Positions 5,407 to 6,743 of a stretch of DNA of 6,743 nucleotides are shown piece after piece (position 1 is the stretch's first letter; each line of letters opens with the position of its first letter). The translations under genes and the position numbers were made by a program. Source of the stretch: Nitrospirota bacterium (GTDB lineage Bacteria > Nitrospirota > Thermodesulfovibrionia > Thermodesulfovibrionales > UBA6898). The stretch spans positions 1 through 6,743 of the forward strand of contig JAJYLU010000104.1 in NCBI GenBank assembly GCA_021787505.1. Direction: 5' to 3'. Under the pieces are notes generated by a model. The model saw nothing but the letters and a program-made list of their open reading frames with translations, was not told the origin of the DNA and did not search any database.

Positions 5407-5607
5407 TTGAAAGACTCGATATTTAAATACAGTCTGGCGAGAGGCTTTGGGGAGTTTTTCTGGAATGTATGCCCGGTATGCGGCTGCGCATCCATAAAGA
5501 CGACTTTTTGGGAGGACGGGACGGTCGAGCACGGCGAGTGCCTGATCTGTAACAGGATGTCGGAGTTAATGGAGCTTGAAGAGCTTTTCGGCAGAAAAGC
5601 CGCATAG
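5407..5607 (+). CDS. Small cysteine-rich (zinc-ribbon-like) protein between mqnB and mqnD
   Basis: I do not recognise a named family. From the TTG at 5407, preceded by AAGGGA with seven bases of spacing, the protein has 66 residues. It has an aromatic-rich N-terminus (FGEFFWN, 14-20), then CPVCGC (22-27) and, after a short acidic linker, CLIC (45-48). The two CxxC knuckles about 20 residues apart look like a zinc ribbon; C27 is a fifth cysteine. A Glu-rich helix (SELMELEELF) closes the chain. The upstream in-frame ATG at 5365 lies directly after a TATAAT box and is unlikely to be translated. The stop is three bases before the mqnD ATG, and mqnD has only a weak ribosome-binding site, so the two are probably translationally coupled. 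A role near menaquinone synthesis is suggested by position only. Confidence 0.72.
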   Translation: MKDSIFKYSLARGFGEFFWNVCPVCGCASIKTTFWEDGTVEHGECLICNRMSELMELEELFGRKAA

Positions 5608-5610
5608 GTC

Positions 5611-6450
5611 ATGAAGACCCTTTCCCTCGGTTATTCACCCTGTCCTAACGACACCTTCATCTTTTATTCCCTGATACACGGCAGGATCGATACGGGCGGT
5701 CTGGGCTTCGAGGAGGTCCTCGAAGATGTTGAGACGCTCAACCAGATGGCGCGTCAGTCGAGGCTCGACATCACCAAAGTGTCATTTCACGCCTTCGGGC
5801 ATCTCAGAGACGACTACTGCCTTCTCCGGTCTGGCGGCGCCCTCGGAAAAGGGTGTGGGCCCCTTGTCGTGGCCCGCGGGGAAGCGGGTATGCGCGATCT
5901 CATAGGAAAGAAGATCGCTATCCCGGGCAGACTTACCACCGCCTTTCTTCTCCTCCAGAGCTTCGACCCCGCTTTGAAGGAAAATATAAAAGTCATGCCT
6001 TTCCATCAGATCATCGACGCAGTGAAAAACGGCGAGGCCGACGCAGGACTGATCATCCATGAAGGCCGTTTTACCTATCAGCTGGCGGGACTAAAAAAAG
6101 TGATCGACCTCGGCGACTGGTGGGAACAGGAGACAGGCCGGCCGATCCCCCTGGGAGGCATTCTCGCGAAACGCAGCCTCGGCACCGACCTGGTCCGGAA
6201 GGTCGACCGCCTTCTCAGGCAGAGCATAGAGTATGCCTTCAGCCACAGAAGCGAACCGGTTTCGTACATCAAGCGGCACGCGCAGGAGATGGAGAACGGG
6301 GTGATCAATCAGCATATCGACCTCTACGTGAACGACTACTCCCTCGACATAGGGCAGGACGGTGAGCGCGCCGTCGAGGAGCTCTTCAGAAGGGCGGAGG
6401 AAAAAGGGATCATAAAAAGTTCAAAAAAACCTCTGTTTATCTCCGGCTGA
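5611..6450 (+). CDS. mqnD: 1,4-dihydroxy-6-naphthoate synthase (menaquinone biosynthesis)
   Basis: MqnD converts cyclic dehypoxanthine futalosine, the product of MqnC, to 1,4-dihydroxy-6-naphthoate in the futalosine pathway. The 279 residues have the periplasmic-binding-protein-like fold without a signal peptide, so the enzyme is cytoplasmic. Recognisable segments are LGYSPCPNDTF (6-16), DITKVSFHAF (53-62), GCGPLVV (81-87), IPGRLTTA (104-111), GLIIHEGRFTY (146-156) with H150 at the place of the His proposed as active-site base, and GRPIPLGGI (176-184). SPCPNDTF distinguishes MqnD from the related MqnA. The length is normal for the family. The ATG follows the stop of the small cysteine-rich gene by three bases. 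mqnB lies just upstream; mqnA and mqnC must be elsewhere. Confidence 0.95.
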   Translation: MKTLSLGYSPCPNDTFIFYSLIHGRIDTGGLGFEEVLEDVETLNQMARQSRLDITKVSFHAFGHLRDDYCLLRSGGALGKGCGPLVVARGEAGMRDLIGKKIAIPGRLTTAFLLLQSFDPALKENIKVMPFHQIIDAVKNGEADAGLIIHEGRFTYQLAGLKKVIDLGDWWEQETGRPIPLGGILAKRSLGTDLVRKVDRLLRQSIEYAFSHRSEPVSYIKRHAQEMENGVINQHIDLYVNDYSLDIGQDGERAVEELFRRAEEKGIIKSSKKPLFISG

Positions 6451-6467
6451 GAGGTGCAGTCCGCGCC

Positions 6468-6487
6468 GTCTCGAAAGCCTTCGGGAC
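6468..6487 (+). terminator. Stem-loop after mqnD, weak terminator candidate
   Basis: GTCTCGAA and TTCGGGAC pair over 8 bp with one G-U around a 4-base loop, 17 bases after the mqnD stop. A competing stem, CAGTCC/GGACTG (6457-6462 with 6484-6489), is possible. The nearest T-run (6509-6514) is about 20 bases further on, so this is not a classic intrinsic terminator. Confidence 0.3.
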
Positions 6488-6534
6488 TGAAGAGAGCTGA
6501 TTATGGACTTTTTTCACCGCATCCACCTTCTTTT

Positions 6535-6565
6535 TTGTGCTTATTTGTACAACGCAAGGTATAAT
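6535..6565 (+). promoter_or_regulatory. Candidate promoter of the DUF202-like gene
   Basis: A perfect TATAAT (6560-6565) is preceded by TTGTGC (6535-6540) with a rather long 19-bp spacer. Transcription would start near 6572, at the AAGGGA (6571-6576) ribosome-binding site, so the leader would be very short and the exact start is uncertain. Confidence 0.4.
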
Positions 6566-6585
6566 CTCAGAAGGGAACTTTGGCT

Positions 6586-6743
6586 ATGCCGGAGATAATT
6601 AATGATAATAGGCCGGTACGAGTAAGGAACCGGCGCGTCCACTTTGCGAACGAACGCACCTTTCTTGCCTGGATCAGGACGAGCATCGGCATAATGGCCT
6701 TCGGGTTCGTCGTCGAAAAGTTCGCGCTCTTTCTGAAACAGGC
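6586..6743 (+). CDS. DUF202/YidH-like membrane protein, 3' end cut off by window edge
   Basis: Only the first 52 residues are visible. After a polar, basic N-terminus the segment [26 protein letters not shown] (21-46) shows the signature of the DUF202 family: [11 protein letters not shown] leading directly into the first membrane helix. E. coli YidH has the same element. Members are small inner-membrane proteins, usually with about three helices and no settled function; the same domain occurs at the end of some yeast VTC proteins. The ATG at 6586 has AAGGGA nine bases upstream. The gene seems to have its own promoter and is probably not cotranscribed with mqnD by necessity. Family membership is fairly secure from the motif; function is unknown. 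Confidence 0.82.
   Translation, partial: MPEIINDNRPVRVRNRRVHFANERTFLAWIRTSIGIMAFGFVVEKFALFLKQ

Noticed and set aside
1..6743. tRNA genes, rRNA, CRISPR arrays, insertion sequences or a phage module.
   Set aside because: No cloverleaf, spaced direct repeats, transposase or integrase motifs were seen; the genes are ordinary chromosomal ones.

Overview
The window looks like a chromosomal segment of an anaerobic or microaerophilic Gram-negative bacterium with respiratory metabolism. It encodes a membrane-anchored multiheme c-type cytochrome, two enzymes of the futalosine route to menaquinone, a sigma-54-dependent response regulator and a Rho factor without a large N-terminal insertion. This mix fits Nitrospirota or a deltaproteobacterial-type lineage, but that placement is an inference from gene content; no rRNA or other phylogenetic marker is present. 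I see no phage, transposase, integrase, CRISPR array, tRNA or rRNA.

Left part (1-1559): the 5' two thirds of an NtrC-type regulator gene on the minus strand runs off the left edge. Its receiver domain appears to have serine at the phosphoacceptor position. Between it and a divergent OsmC/YhfA-like gene lie a two-hairpin palindromic repeat (838-918) and a set of TATGAA half-sites (925-962) that overlap a possible promoter for the regulator.

Middle (1564-4308, all minus): read in transcription order, rho comes first, followed without a gap by a two-helix small membrane protein of unknown function. A 291-base spacer holding a candidate promoter and several stem-loops comes next. Last is a NapC/NrfH-like cytochrome with ten CXXCH motifs and one CX3CH motif, which converges on the OsmC-like gene with only four bases between the stop codons.

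Right part (4309-6743, plus): an AT-rich divergent intergenic region separates rho from mqnB (futalosine hydrolase). Then come a 66-residue cysteine-rich protein, mqnD (1,4-dihydroxy-6-naphthoate synthase) and the start of a DUF202/YidH-like membrane protein that runs off the right edge. The menaquinone made with MqnB and MqnD is the likely electron donor for a membrane cytochrome of the kind encoded at 1564-2454, so the two ends of the window may share a respiratory theme. mqnA and mqnC are not in the window.

The most interesting items are the small cysteine-rich gene between mqnB and mqnD, the possibly 11-heme cytochrome with its structured leader, the regulator with an altered receiver domain, and the covarying palindromic repeat in that regulator's probable leader. 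None of these amounts to a demonstrated new system; each is a lead that can be checked.
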